Positions 1 to 10,211 of a stretch of 64,000 bases of DNA are shown piece by piece. Position 1 is the stretch's first letter. Each line of letters opens with the position of its first letter. The stretch comes from Demequina subtropica (GTDB lineage: Bacteria > Actinomycetota > Actinomycetes > Actinomycetales > Demequinaceae), in the NCBI RefSeq assembly GCF_000971235.1, contig NZ_BBMB01000002.1, positions 1 through 64,000 on the forward strand, given 5' to 3'. The position numbers and the translations under genes were made by a program. Under the pieces are notes generated by a model, which searched no databases, had not been told where the DNA came from, and saw only the letters and a program-made list of their open reading frames with translations.

Positions 1-80
1 GGCGTGATCGGGCGCTGCGCGCCTCGCGAGGCGTTCCAGCGAGTCCTCTCACCGGCGCCAACCGGGCTACGGTGGGAGCC

Positions 81-1067
81 ATGAGGACGACGATGGTGCC
101 GAACCTGGGACGTGAGATCTCGCTGGTGGGTTTGGGGACCTGGCAGCTGGGTGGTGACTGGGCCACCGTGGGCGACGACGCCGCGCAGGAGGTCCTGAAC
201 GCCGCTGCCGATGCGGGCACGCGGCTCTTCGACACGGCGGACGTCTACGGCGACGGCCGCTCCGAGAAGGCGATCGGCCGCTTCCTCGCCGGGCGCGAGG
301 ACCGCGACGACTTCGTGGTCTTCACCAAGATGGGCCGCCGCGCCGACCCGCATGTCCCCGAGGCGTACACGCTCGACGCCTTCCGGCGCTGGACGGACCG
401 CTCGCGGGAGAACCTGGGCGTCGAGACGCTCGACCTGGTGCAGCTGCACTGCCCGCCCACGCCCGTGTTCTCCGACGGCCGGGTCTACGACGATCTCCGC
501 ACGCTGGTCGACGAGGGACGCATCGCGCGCTGGGGCGTGAGCGTCGAGCTGGTGGACGAGGCCCTCGCGGCGCTCGAGCAGCCGGACCTCGCGACCATCC
601 AGATCATCGTCAACATCTTCCGCCGCAAGCCGCTCGAGCGCGTGCTGCCGCTCGCGGCGGAGAGGGGCGTCGGCATCATCGCGCGCCTGCCGCTCGCCTC
701 GGGGCTCCTCTCCGGCAAGTACGACGAGCACACCACCTTCGCCCCCGAGGACCACCGCACGTGGAACCGCGACGGCTCGAAGATGAACATCGGCGAGACG
801 TTCTCGGGCATCCCGTTCGAGGTCGGGGTCCAGGCGGCCCGCGAGGTCGCGGCGCTCACCCCGGAGGGCTGGACCACGGCGCAGATGGCGCTCGGCTGGC
901 TCAAGCAGATCGGCGTCGCGACGATGATCCCCGGCGCTTCGAAGGTGTCGCAGGCCCAGTCCAACGCCGCGGCCGCCGAGTTCCCGGAGCTTCCTGCGGA
1001 GACCATGGACCGGCTCGAGCAGATCTACGAGACGTACTGCCGGGAGCACGTGCACGGCGTGTTCTGA
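81..1067 (+). CDS. Aldo/keto reductase
   Basis: A 328-residue NAD(P)H-dependent oxidoreductase of the aldo/keto reductase superfamily; a cytoplasmic TIM barrel that reduces aldehydes or ketones. The catalytic tetrad is readable as D51 and Y56 (FDTADVYGDG), K83 (VFTKMG) and H123 (LVQLHCPP). The C-terminal half has the expected cofactor-binding stretch (IPGASKVSQAQSN). Length is normal for the family. ATG at 81 is chosen over a GTG at 72 because a TACGGT -10-like box at 68-73 lies 7 nt before the ATG, suggesting a leaderless transcript. It stands alone before tRNA-Arg, so no pathway can be assigned. Family assignment is firm; the substrate is unknown. Confidence 0.93.
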   Translation: MRTTMVPNLGREISLVGLGTWQLGGDWATVGDDAAQEVLNAAADAGTRLFDTADVYGDGRSEKAIGRFLAGREDRDDFVVFTKMGRRADPHVPEAYTLDAFRRWTDRSRENLGVETLDLVQLHCPPTPVFSDGRVYDDLRTLVDEGRIARWGVSVELVDEALAALEQPDLATIQIIVNIFRRKPLERVLPLAAERGVGIIARLPLASGLLSGKYDEHTTFAPEDHRTWNRDGSKMNIGETFSGIPFEVGVQAAREVAALTPEGWTTAQMALGWLKQIGVATMIPGASKVSQAQSNAAAAEFPELPAETMDRLEQIYETYCREHVHGVF

Positions 1068-1198
1068 GCCGCGGCGCGCAGGTGACGGTCCCGCATGACA
1101 CGGCGAGGTCCGAGCACGCCAGGTGAGCGTCCCGACCGGTGAGGGTGGGAGGGGGCGCGGCATGCAGCCGGTACCCTGGTGTGCGCACCCCGTTGCAG

Positions 1199-1274
1199 GC
1201 GCCTGTAGCTCAGGGGATAGAGCACCGCTCTCCTAAAGCGGGTGTCGCGCGTTCGAATCGCGCCAGGCGCACCA
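1199..1274 (+). tRNA. tRNA-Arg (anticodon CCT), CCA encoded
   Basis: Full cloverleaf: acceptor GCGCCTG (1199-1205) pairs with CAGGCGC (1264-1270), D stem GCTC/GAGC (1208-1211, 1220-1223), anticodon stem CCGCT/AGCGG (1225-1229, 1237-1241) with loop CTCCTAA giving anticodon CCT at 1232-1234, T stem GCGCG/CGCGC around TTCGAAT. Discriminator A1271 is followed by genomic CCA (1272-1274). The tRNA reads AGG arginine codons. A TACCCT -10-like box lies at 1172-1177. Confidence 0.97.
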
Positions 1275-1319
1275 CACCAGGCCGTTGTCCGCCGGACGCG
1301 CCCGCGCTACCGTCGCCGC

Positions 1320-1694
1320 ATGGATCGGCGCACACGCGTGGTGACCGCGGCGCTCGTGCTCGTGCTCGCGAGCGGGTGCCGGCCCGAGGGGGGCGAGGCG
1401 CAGCTGGTGAACGAATCCGGCAGGGAGGACCTCAGGCTGGTCGTCGTCGACGCGCAGGGCAGAGACCGGGTGTCGCTGGCGATCGGCGAGAAGGCCTACC
1501 TCGACACGCAGTTCATGGATCGCGAGCTGCAGTGCTACGTGGCGGAGGACGGGCGCTTCGAGGTGCGTGACCCCGAGGGCGAGGTGTTCGCGGTCAACGA
1601 CTTCGGTGAGGACGCGGTCTGCGACGGGGACGTCATCGTGCTCGGCCAGGATGGGTCGTTGACCTGGCAGGTGCAGCACACGCCTCGTCCGTGA
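1320..1694 (+). CDS. Small putative lipoprotein of unknown function
   Basis: A 124-residue protein with a short basic N-terminus, a hydrophobic stretch and a lipobox ending at C20 (VLASGC), so it is probably exported and lipid-anchored. The mature part is short, acidic and beta-rich in appearance, with two further cysteines (in QCYVAED and AVCDGD) that could form a disulfide. I recognise no family. ATG at 1320 is supported by a TACCGT box at 1308-1313, 6 nt upstream, typical of a leaderless transcript here; a longer frame would start inside the tRNA. It is a single gene between tRNA-Arg and a metal ATPase; nothing links it to either. Confidence 0.75.
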   Translation: MDRRTRVVTAALVLVLASGCRPEGGEAQLVNESGREDLRLVVVDAQGRDRVSLAIGEKAYLDTQFMDRELQCYVAEDGRFEVRDPEGEVFAVNDFGEDAVCDGDVIVLGQDGSLTWQVQHTPRP

Positions 1695-1740
1695 CCTTCG
1701 CCCCGGCGCGCGCGCCGATCCGCGCCATAACGTGGTTGTC

Positions 1741-4044
<2,304 letters not shown>

Positions 4045-4050
4045 CGGGGA

Positions 4051-5202
4051 GTGGACGTCGCGCGTGTGGACATCGCCGTGCTGGGCGGCGGTGCCGCCGG
4101 CCTGTCGCTCGTGTGCCACCTGGCACGAACCGGCTGGCACGGCTCGCTGGTGCTCGTCGACGACGGCGCGCACCCCGCCGCCGGGCGCGCATGGGCGTGG
4201 TGGTCGCGCGGCGACGCGCTGCTCGACCCGCGGGCCGCTACCGCGCTGAGCTGCGCCACGGTGGCCGGGCCGGGGTGGCGCCGCCGCATGGATCTCTCGC
4301 CCTACGCGTACCGCGTGCTGCCCGGTGCCGCGCTCGACGCCGCCGCCGAGGCCGCGCTCGCGTCGCGTGCCGCATGGCGGCGCCTCTGGGGTCGGGCGAC
4401 GACGGTCGTGCCGGACGATGCGGGCGCGAGCGTCACGGTCGAGACCGACGCGGGGCCGGTCGAGGTGAGGGCGCGGTGGGTGCTCGACTCCGTGGGGCCC
4501 GGCGAGGACCGCCCGGACACCTCGTCGCTCGACTTCCTGGGCCTGCGGCTGCGGGCGCGGGAGCCGGTGTTCGACCACGGCGCCGTCACGCTCATGGACT
4601 TCCGCACCGGGCAGGACGATGGCGTCGCGTTCATGTACGTGCTGCCGGTCTCCGCACGGGAGGCCCTGGTCGAGCGCACCGTGTTCTCCGCCCCGGGGGC
4701 CTCGCCCGACCACGCACCGCATCTCGCGCAGTACATCGGGGAGATCGGGGCCGCTGCCGCGGTCGAGACGGGGCGGGAGCACGGGCGCATCCCGCTCCTG
4801 GCCCGCGCGCCCACGCGGGCGGAGGGCGCCGTGGTCCCCATCGGCGCGCGTGCGGGCCTGGTGCGGGAGAGCACCGGGTACGGGTTCGCGCGAATCCAGC
4901 GCCACAGCGCCGCGCTCGCGCGTGCCCTCGCGGGAGGAGAGGACCCGGCGGGGGCGGCGCCGGCCCGGCGATGGGCTCGCGCCCTCGACGCATCGCTCAT
5001 GCGCCTGATCCGCGACGATCCCGACGGCGCGCGCGAGGTCCTGGGCGCCCTGCTGCGGCGCAACCCGCCGGAGCGCATCCTCGCGTTCCTCGACGAGGAC
5101 GCCTCGCCGCTCGCGCAGGCACGGCTCTTCGCGTCGCTCCCCGAGTTCGCGCGCGCGACGCTCGTCACGCGCCTGAGGGGCGCGGGCGCGCGGCGACGAT
5201 GA
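4051..5202 (+). CDS. Lycopene cyclase, CrtY/CrtL type
   Basis: A 383-residue FAD/NAD(P)-binding flavoprotein of the lycopene beta/epsilon-cyclase family, which closes ionone rings on lycopene at the membrane. Evidence: N-terminal dinucleotide motif GGGAAGLS (from G12), the central block LMDFRTGQDDGVAFMYVLP followed by ALVERTVFS (the family's acidic catalytic region), and the C-terminal block GARAGLVRESTGYGFARIQR. The GTG start lies 6 nt after the ATPase stop, so the two may be co-transcribed, although no functional link is apparent. No other carotenoid genes (crtE, crtB, crtI) are in the window, so this is an orphan. Family call is confident; beta versus epsilon activity cannot be read from the sequence. 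Confidence 0.85.
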   Translation: MDVARVDIAVLGGGAAGLSLVCHLARTGWHGSLVLVDDGAHPAAGRAWAWWSRGDALLDPRAATALSCATVAGPGWRRRMDLSPYAYRVLPGAALDAAAEAALASRAAWRRLWGRATTVVPDDAGASVTVETDAGPVEVRARWVLDSVGPGEDRPDTSSLDFLGLRLRAREPVFDHGAVTLMDFRTGQDDGVAFMYVLPVSAREALVERTVFSAPGASPDHAPHLAQYIGEIGAAAAVETGREHGRIPLLARAPTRAEGAVVPIGARAGLVRESTGYGFARIQRHSAALARALAGGEDPAGAAPARRWARALDASLMRLIRDDPDGAREVLGALLRRNPPERILAFLDEDASPLAQARLFASLPEFARATLVTRLRGAGARRR

Positions 5203-5238
5203 GGCGTGTCGCGGCGGCGCGCCGCTACCCTGCTCCCC

Positions 5239-6555
5239 ATGGGTGACGTGCCTGATGCGCGCCGCGGCGCTCCCGCGCGCGGTGGCGCACGCCCGGCGGT
5301 GGCGCCCGGACACCTCCCGGGGGAGGCAGCCGCGGACCTGTCGACGCTGCGCTCGCACAACCTCGGCATCGTGCTGCGCATGCTGCGGGATCACGGCACG
5401 CTGACCCGCAAGGACATCGAGCATGCGACCGGCCTGGTGCCGGCCTCCGTCACCAACCTGGTCGCGGACCTGGCGGCGCGCGGACTCGTGAGGGACCAGC
5501 GCGGCGGCTTCGGGGAGGCCAGGGGGCGCGGCCGGCCGCGCGTCACGGTCGAGCAGGTGCCCGACCGGGTGCTGGGCCTCGCGGTCCGCATCGAGCGTGC
5601 GCGGCTCACCGCGGAGCTCCACTCGAGCGCGGGCCTGCTGCTGGACTCCGCGTCGCGGACGGTGACGCACGGCTGGGGTCAGCCCGGCGACGTCGCGGAG
5701 GCGATCGCGGCGCTCATCGCGCGCGCCGCAACCCTCGCCGATGCGCACGGCGGCATCCTGCTGGCCTGCACCGTCACGGTGCCGGGCCCCGTGGGCTCCG
5801 ACAACCGGATCGCCGACACGCTCGAGTTCGGCTGGGGTCACCTCGACCTCGTGGGCCTCATCCGTGCCGCGGGTGCGCCGGAGTCCCTGCGGCTCGACGT
5901 GGTGAGCGACTCGTGCGCCGCGGCGCTCGCCGAGCACTGGGCGCTGCCGCGGCCGCGACCCGGGGTGACCCTGTACATCGGCACGGGCTCGGGCCCCAGC
6001 CTCGTCGGCGGGCTCGTCGCCGACGGGCGCATCCTCGCCGGCGGGCGGGGGTACGCCGGTGCGATCGGGCACATCACCGTGGACTGGAGGGGACGGTCCT
6101 GCGAGTGCGGGTCGATCGGCTGCGTCTCGACGTATGTGGGTCCCGATGCGCTGCTCGCCTCGGCGCGGCTCATGGACCTGGCCCACATGGCGGGACGCGC
6201 CGCGGCGCTCGACGAGCTCCGCGCGCGGCTCGACCGTGGCGAGAAGCGCGCGCTCGACGTCGCGCTGCGAGCGGGCGACATCCTCGGTGCCGCGCTGCGC
6301 AGCGCGTACGACGTGGTCAACCCGTCCGCCGTGGTCCTGGGGGGCTACCTTGCCAGCCTGCGGCGCTGGCTCGAGCCCGGCATCCAGATGCAGCTCGCGC
6401 CGCGCAGCGAGAAGCTCGCGCCCCTGACCATCGAGTCGGGCCGGCTCGGGAGCCGCGCGGGGATGGTCGGCGCGGCGCGGCATGGGCTCCAGCCGGTCTT
6501 CGACGACCCCACGATCGTCCCGCTCCTGCGCGCCGACGATGCTGCCGTGGGCTGA
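5239..6555 (+). CDS. ROK-family transcriptional regulator
   Basis: A 438-residue NagC/XylR-type regulator. Residues about 35-95 form a winged helix-turn-helix (LRSHNLGIVLRMLRDHG, ASVTNLVADLAARGLV); the rest is a ROK sugar-kinase fold. H278 (AIGH) and the cysteine cluster C288, C290, C295 (CECGSIGC) are the ROK zinc site. Such proteins usually repress carbohydrate genes and respond to a sugar or sugar phosphate. The start at 5239 rather than 5206 is preferred because TACCCT (5226-5231) lies 7 nt before the ATG, again a leaderless layout. No sugar genes are adjacent; the nearest carbohydrate genes are more than 20 kb away, so its target is unknown. Confidence 0.88.
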   Translation: MGDVPDARRGAPARGGARPAVAPGHLPGEAAADLSTLRSHNLGIVLRMLRDHGTLTRKDIEHATGLVPASVTNLVADLAARGLVRDQRGGFGEARGRGRPRVTVEQVPDRVLGLAVRIERARLTAELHSSAGLLLDSASRTVTHGWGQPGDVAEAIAALIARAATLADAHGGILLACTVTVPGPVGSDNRIADTLEFGWGHLDLVGLIRAAGAPESLRLDVVSDSCAAALAEHWALPRPRPGVTLYIGTGSGPSLVGGLVADGRILAGGRGYAGAIGHITVDWRGRSCECGSIGCVSTYVGPDALLASARLMDLAHMAGRAAALDELRARLDRGEKRALDVALRAGDILGAALRSAYDVVNPSAVVLGGYLASLRRWLEPGIQMQLAPRSEKLAPLTIESGRLGSRAGMVGAARHGLQPVFDDPTIVPLLRADDAAVG

Positions 6556-6599
6556 GCCCTTCTCCGCGCGGTTGCCGCCGGCTCGCCCCGGGTACCTGT

Positions 6600-6620
6600 A
6601 TTGTCAACAATATTGTCGAT
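6600..6620. promoter_or_regulatory. Probable GntR operator in front of its own gene
   Basis: ATTGTCAACAAT (6600-6611) is an inverted repeat (ATTGT/ACAAT) directly followed by a second ATTGTC (6612-6617). Such TTGT/ACAA dyads are typical of FCD-type GntR regulators. The same 12-mer recurs at 7384-7395 before the operon. In this very G+C-rich DNA the AT-rich match stands out. Autoregulation is inferred. Confidence 0.6.
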
Positions 6621-6687
6621 GACTCGCGGGCGCGGCAGCGTGGCCGTCCCGCCGGTTGCGGCGCTTCGGCGTCAGGGGAGGAGAACC

Positions 6688-7314
6688 ATGGTGGCGGACG
6701 CCCGGGTGACCGAGGAGCTCAAGGCCGCGATCCTGCGGGGCGAGTTCGCGCCGCGTCAGCGCCTCGTGGAGATCGAGCTGTGCGAGCAGTTCGACGCGAG
6801 CCGCTTCGCGGTCCGGGCGGCGCTCCAGGCGCTCGAGGCCGACGGGCTGGTCGAGCGTCAGCGCAACCGCGGCGCGCGCATCCGCGAGATCGGCATCGAC
6901 GAGGCCGTCGAGATCACCCAGGTGCGCGAGGTGGTCGAGGGGCTCATCGCGCGTCGCGCCGCCGAGCGCGTCGACGACGCCGAGGCGGAGGCGCTCGCGG
7001 AGATCGGGCGCGCGATGCACGCCGCCGTCGCGGCGGGGGAGGTCGGCGAGTACAGCGACCTCAACGCGCGCCTGCATGCGCTGCTGCGGGACATCGCGCG
7101 CCACGACAAGGCGAACGGCATCATCGCGCACCTGCACGGCCAGATGGTGCGTCACCAGTTCGCGCTGTCGCGCGTGCCGGGGCGCTCCAAGGTGTCCGTG
7201 CACCAGCATCAGGCGATCATCGACGCCGTGATCGCACGCGACGCCGATGCGGCCGAGGCGGCCATGCGCGCGCACATCGTCTCCGTGATCGAGGCGCTCC
7301 GGGCGATCGTCTGA
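6688..7314 (+). CDS. GntR-family transcriptional regulator, FCD (FadR/VanR-like) subfamily
   Basis: A 208-residue regulator: N-terminal winged helix (VTEELKAAILRGEFAPRQRLVE, then FDASRFAVRAALQALEADGLVERQRNRGARI) and an all-alpha FCD effector domain. ATG at 6688 is preferred over TTG at 6601 because a strong ribosome-binding site (GGGGAGGAG, about 6674-6682) precedes it and the upstream alternative would overlap the operator. FCD regulators normally repress catabolic operons and are released by an acidic metabolite. The gene precedes an ABC importer/meta-cleavage operon, and both share an identical palindrome, so it is very likely the local repressor. The effector is unknown; an aromatic acid or pathway intermediate is my inference. 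Confidence 0.9.
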   Translation: MVADARVTEELKAAILRGEFAPRQRLVEIELCEQFDASRFAVRAALQALEADGLVERQRNRGARIREIGIDEAVEITQVREVVEGLIARRAAERVDDAEAEALAEIGRAMHAAVAAGEVGEYSDLNARLHALLRDIARHDKANGIIAHLHGQMVRHQFALSRVPGRSKVSVHQHQAIIDAVIARDADAAEAAMRAHIVSVIEALRAIV

Positions 7315-7383
7315 ACGTCAACTTCGCTGGTAGATCACCATTCGAAGGCTCGTGACACAAACGTTGCCAATTTCGTCTACAGA

Positions 7384-7395
7384 ATTGTCAACAAT
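7384..7395. promoter_or_regulatory. Probable GntR operator controlling the aromatic-acid operon
   Basis: ATTGTCAACAAT, identical to 6600-6611, lies 62 bp before the first gene of the ABC/meta-cleavage operon. A weak promoter may sit just upstream (GTGACA at 7352-7357, TCTACA at 7376-7381, 18-bp spacer), which would place this dyad at the transcription start, a typical repressor position. Confidence 0.6.
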
Positions 7396-7457
7396 CTTGC
7401 TAACGTGACGCATGCGGCGCCCTCAAAGGTGAGGGTGCTGGTCTCAAGGAGGAGCCC

Positions 7458-8480
7458 ATGCAGATCAAGTCCCCGACGCTCCGCGTGCGCGCCGCGTTCG
7501 GCGCGGTGGCCGCCCTCGGCGTCCTCGCGCTCGCCGCGTGCAGCTCGGACAGCCCGGCCGAGACGACCACGTCCCCGGCCACCGAGCCCACCACGGGCGA
7601 CACCGCCATGGAGGAGCCCATGGAGATCACCGACGTCACGGTCGGTCTCATCCCGATCCTCGACGTGGGGCCCATCTACCTCGGTGTCGAGAAGGGCTTC
7701 TTCGAGGAGGAGGGCCTCAACCTCTCGCTCGAGCTCGCCCAGGGCGGCGCCTTCATCATCCCCTCGGTCAGCCAGGGGGACTACGAGTTCGGGTTCAGCA
7801 ACGTCACCTCGCTGATCCTTGCCACCGCCAACGGCGTGGGGCTCGAGGCCGTCGGCCCCGGCGCCTCGACCAACGGCACCGAGGAGGACATGGCCGCGGT
7901 GCTCACCACCGCCGACTCCGGCATCTCCTCCGCCAAGGACCTCGAGGGCAAGAAGGTCGGCGTCAATGCGCTCGCCAACGTCAACACCGCCACCATCAAC
8001 CAGATGGTGCGCGACGACGGCGGCGACCCCACCACGATCACCTACGTCGAGCTGCCGTTCCCGGACATCGTCCCCGCGATCGTGTCGGGAGACATCGACG
8101 CGGGCCAGGTGGTCGAGCCCTTCCGCACGGCCGGCGTGAACCAGGACCTGGTGAGCATCGGATCGAACTTCCTGGCGATGAGCCCGACGTTCATGATCGC
8201 CGAGTACTTCACCTCGTCCGACTACGCGGCCGAGAACCCCGAGGTCGTCGCAGCCTTCGAGGCCGCGCTCGCAAAGTCGTTCGAGTACGCCACCGCGCAC
8301 CCCGACGAGGTTCGCGCGATCGTGCTCGAGTACACCCAGATGGATGAGGAGACGGCCAACGCCGTGCGGCTCCCGGGCTGGCCGAGCGAGATCGACGCCG
8401 CGTCGGTCGACCTCCAGGCCGAGCTCGCCGTGACGGACGGGACGCTCACCGAGATCCCGGACCTGTCCAACCTCAAGTAG
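7458..8480 (+). CDS. ABC transporter substrate-binding lipoprotein, SsuA/NMT1-like
   Basis: A 340-residue exported binding protein. Signal peptide with lipobox ending at C28 (ALAACSSD), a Thr/Glu-rich linker, then a type II periplasmic-binding fold of the SsuA/TauA/ThiY (NMT1-like) class (VGLIPILDVGPIYLGVEKGFFEEEGL; KKVGVNALANVNT; PAIVSGDIDAGQVVEPF). A strong ribosome-binding site (AAGGAGGAG) precedes ATG 7458. It is the first gene of the operon, followed by a hairpin and two permeases. Relatives bind sulfonates, nitrate, pyrimidines or aromatic acids such as phthalate; the catabolic genes behind it make an aromatic carboxylate the best guess. Expression is probably repressed by the GntR protein at 6688. 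Confidence 0.88.
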   Translation: MQIKSPTLRVRAAFGAVAALGVLALAACSSDSPAETTTSPATEPTTGDTAMEEPMEITDVTVGLIPILDVGPIYLGVEKGFFEEEGLNLSLELAQGGAFIIPSVSQGDYEFGFSNVTSLILATANGVGLEAVGPGASTNGTEEDMAAVLTTADSGISSAKDLEGKKVGVNALANVNTATINQMVRDDGGDPTTITYVELPFPDIVPAIVSGDIDAGQVVEPFRTAGVNQDLVSIGSNFLAMSPTFMIAEYFTSSDYAAENPEVVAAFEAALAKSFEYATAHPDEVRAIVLEYTQMDEETANAVRLPGWPSEIDAASVDLQAELAVTDGTLTEIPDLSNLK

Positions 8481-8486
8481 CGGGAC

Positions 8487-8517
8487 CGGGGCCGCGGCAT
8501 CCCACGCCGCGGCCCCG
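8487..8517 (+). terminator. Intra-operon G+C hairpin after the binding-protein gene
   Basis: CGGGGCCGCGGC (8487-8498) pairs perfectly with GCCGCGGCCCCG (8506-8517) around a 7-nt loop, starting 6 nt after the stop codon. There is no T-tract. It probably acts as an attenuator or 3'-end stabiliser, raising binding-protein levels over the permeases, rather than as a complete terminator. Confidence 0.5.
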
Positions 8518-8593
8518 GGTCATCCCCGGCATCGTCCGCCTTCCCCCCCCTCTCATCCCCAACCGACGGTCCGCCGTCGGATCGGAGGCCCGT

Positions 8594-9433
8594 GTGTCCT
8601 CGAGCCCATCCACGCTGGCACCGCCCGCCCGACCGCGGGCCGGCGCTCGCCCTCGCCGGCCGCGCCGCAGCCGTGATCTCTGGCTAGGCGTCGTCGGCGT
8701 CGTCATCGTCCTCGCGGGTGCCGAGACCCTGTCGCGCACCGGCATCGTCAACCCCGACTTCCTCCCGCCCGTCACCGCGATGTACGCGGCGCTCTTCGAG
8801 ATGCTCCGCGAGGGCTGGTTCTGGGAGGCGTTGTGGCTCACCGTGCGCGGCTGGGCGATCGGCCTGGCGGCGGCCATGACGCTCGGCATCGTGGTCGGCT
8901 TCGTGATCGGCTCCGTCCCGTTCCTGCGCAAGTTCACCAGCTCGACGATCGAGTTCCTGCGCCCGATCCCCTCGGTCGCGCTGATCCCGCTGGTGATCCT
9001 GCTGTTCGGCGCGCAGCCGCAGTCGGCGTTCGTGCTGGTCGTCTACGCCGCCTTCTGGCAGGTGCTGGTCCAGGTCCTCTACGGCGTCGCCGACGTCGAC
9101 CCGGTGGCCCGCGACACGGCGCGCTCGTACCAGTTCGGGCCCCTCCGCGTCGCGCGATCCGTCATCTACCCCACGGCGCTGCCCTACATCATGACGGCCT
9201 TCAGGCTCGGGGCCGCGGTGGCGCTCATCCTCGAGATCACCGCGGAGCTGGTGATCGGCGTGGATGGCCTGGGCCGCGAGCTCGGCATCGCGCAGAGCTC
9301 CAACGCGGTCCCCGAGACCTACGCGCTCGTGATCGCCATCGGTCTCATCGGCGTGGCCGTCAACCTGCTCGCACGGTTCGTCGAGCGCAAGGCCCTCTGG
9401 TGGCACCCCTCGGTGAGGAGCGAGAACTCATGA
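8594..9433 (+). CDS. ABC transporter permease, SsuC/TauC-like (first)
   Basis: A 279-residue inner-membrane permease of the BPD-transport family used by sulfonate/nitrate/taurine-type importers. About six membrane segments follow an arginine-rich cytoplasmic N-terminus; the EAA loop that contacts the ATPase is visible at VDPVARDTARSYQFGPLRVA. GTG at 8594 follows a GGAGG site. Its stop overlaps the start of the second permease (ATGA), showing translational coupling. With the second permease and the ATPase at 10212 it forms a heteromeric channel fed by the binding lipoprotein. Confidence 0.88.
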   Translation: MSSSPSTLAPPARPRAGARPRRPRRSRDLWLGVVGVVIVLAGAETLSRTGIVNPDFLPPVTAMYAALFEMLREGWFWEALWLTVRGWAIGLAAAMTLGIVVGFVIGSVPFLRKFTSSTIEFLRPIPSVALIPLVILLFGAQPQSAFVLVVYAAFWQVLVQVLYGVADVDPVARDTARSYQFGPLRVARSVIYPTALPYIMTAFRLGAAVALILEITAELVIGVDGLGRELGIAQSSNAVPETYALVIAIGLIGVAVNLLARFVERKALWWHPSVRSENS

Positions 9434-10209
9434 CCAGGTTCCTCAAGGCGGCGGGCTACGCCGTCGGGCTCCCGGCGATCCTGCTGACCGCGTGGTGGTT
9501 CGGCTCGGCGAACTCCACGGACCCCTTCTGGCCGCCGCTGTCCACGATCATCGAGACGTTCCCCACCACGTGGACCTGGGACCGCATCGTCGCCGACGTG
9601 TTCCCGTCGCTCGCCCGTCTGGGCATCGGCTTCGGCATCGCCGTGGTGGTCGGCATCGTCCTCGGCACCGCGATCGGCCTGTCGCCGACCCTGCGTGCCC
9701 TGTCGGAGCCGGTCCTCGAGTTCTTCCGCGCCGTGCCGCCCCCGGTGCTGGTCCCGATCATCGCGCTGTTCGCCGGCTACACCGGCTGGCTCGGCAAGAT
9801 CATCACCATCGCGCTCGGTTGCCTCTGGCCCATCCTCCTCAACACGGTCGAGGGCGTCCGCGGGCTCGAGCCGGTGCTGGGCGACACGGCACGCAGCTAT
9901 CACCTGAGCAGGTGGCGCCGCCTCGTGTTCGTGGTCCTTCCCGGGGCGAGCCCGCGCATCTTCACGGGTGCCCGTCAGGCCCTGTCCATCGGCGTGATCC
10001 TCATGGTCATCTCGGAGCTGTTCGGGGCCAACCGCGGCCTCGGTGCCGCGATCGTCCAGTTCCAGAGGAGCTTCGCCATCCCCCAGATGTGGACGGGCGT
10101 GATCCTGCTCGGCCTCATCGGTGTCCTGCTCGCCGCCGTGTTCAAGGTGGTCGAGAACCGGATGCTCGCCTGGTACCTGGGCCAGCGTCAGATCGAGCGA
10201 GGAGAGTAA
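9430..10209 (+). CDS. ABC transporter permease, SsuC/TauC-like (second)
   Basis: A 259-residue BPD-type permease paralogous to the preceding gene. The N-terminal helix (VGLPAILLTAWWF) is followed by about five more hydrophobic segments; the EAA-like loop is EPVLGDTARSYHLSRWRRLV. ATG 9430 overlaps the upstream stop by four bases. The gene ends 2 nt before the ATPase start. Having two different permeases instead of one homodimer is a variant also seen in phthalate- and pyrimidine-type systems. The substrate is inferred from context only. Confidence 0.88.
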   Translation: MTRFLKAAGYAVGLPAILLTAWWFGSANSTDPFWPPLSTIIETFPTTWTWDRIVADVFPSLARLGIGFGIAVVVGIVLGTAIGLSPTLRALSEPVLEFFRAVPPPVLVPIIALFAGYTGWLGKIITIALGCLWPILLNTVEGVRGLEPVLGDTARSYHLSRWRRLVFVVLPGASPRIFTGARQALSIGVILMVISELFGANRGLGAAIVQFQRSFAIPQMWTGVILLGLIGVLLAAVFKVVENRMLAWYLGQRQIERGE

Positions 10210-10211
10210 GC

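Noticed and set aside
1242-1319. Longer N-terminus of the small lipoprotein starting inside tRNA-Arg
   Set aside because: The extension would be encoded by the tRNA; the lipobox distance and the -10 box support ATG 1320.
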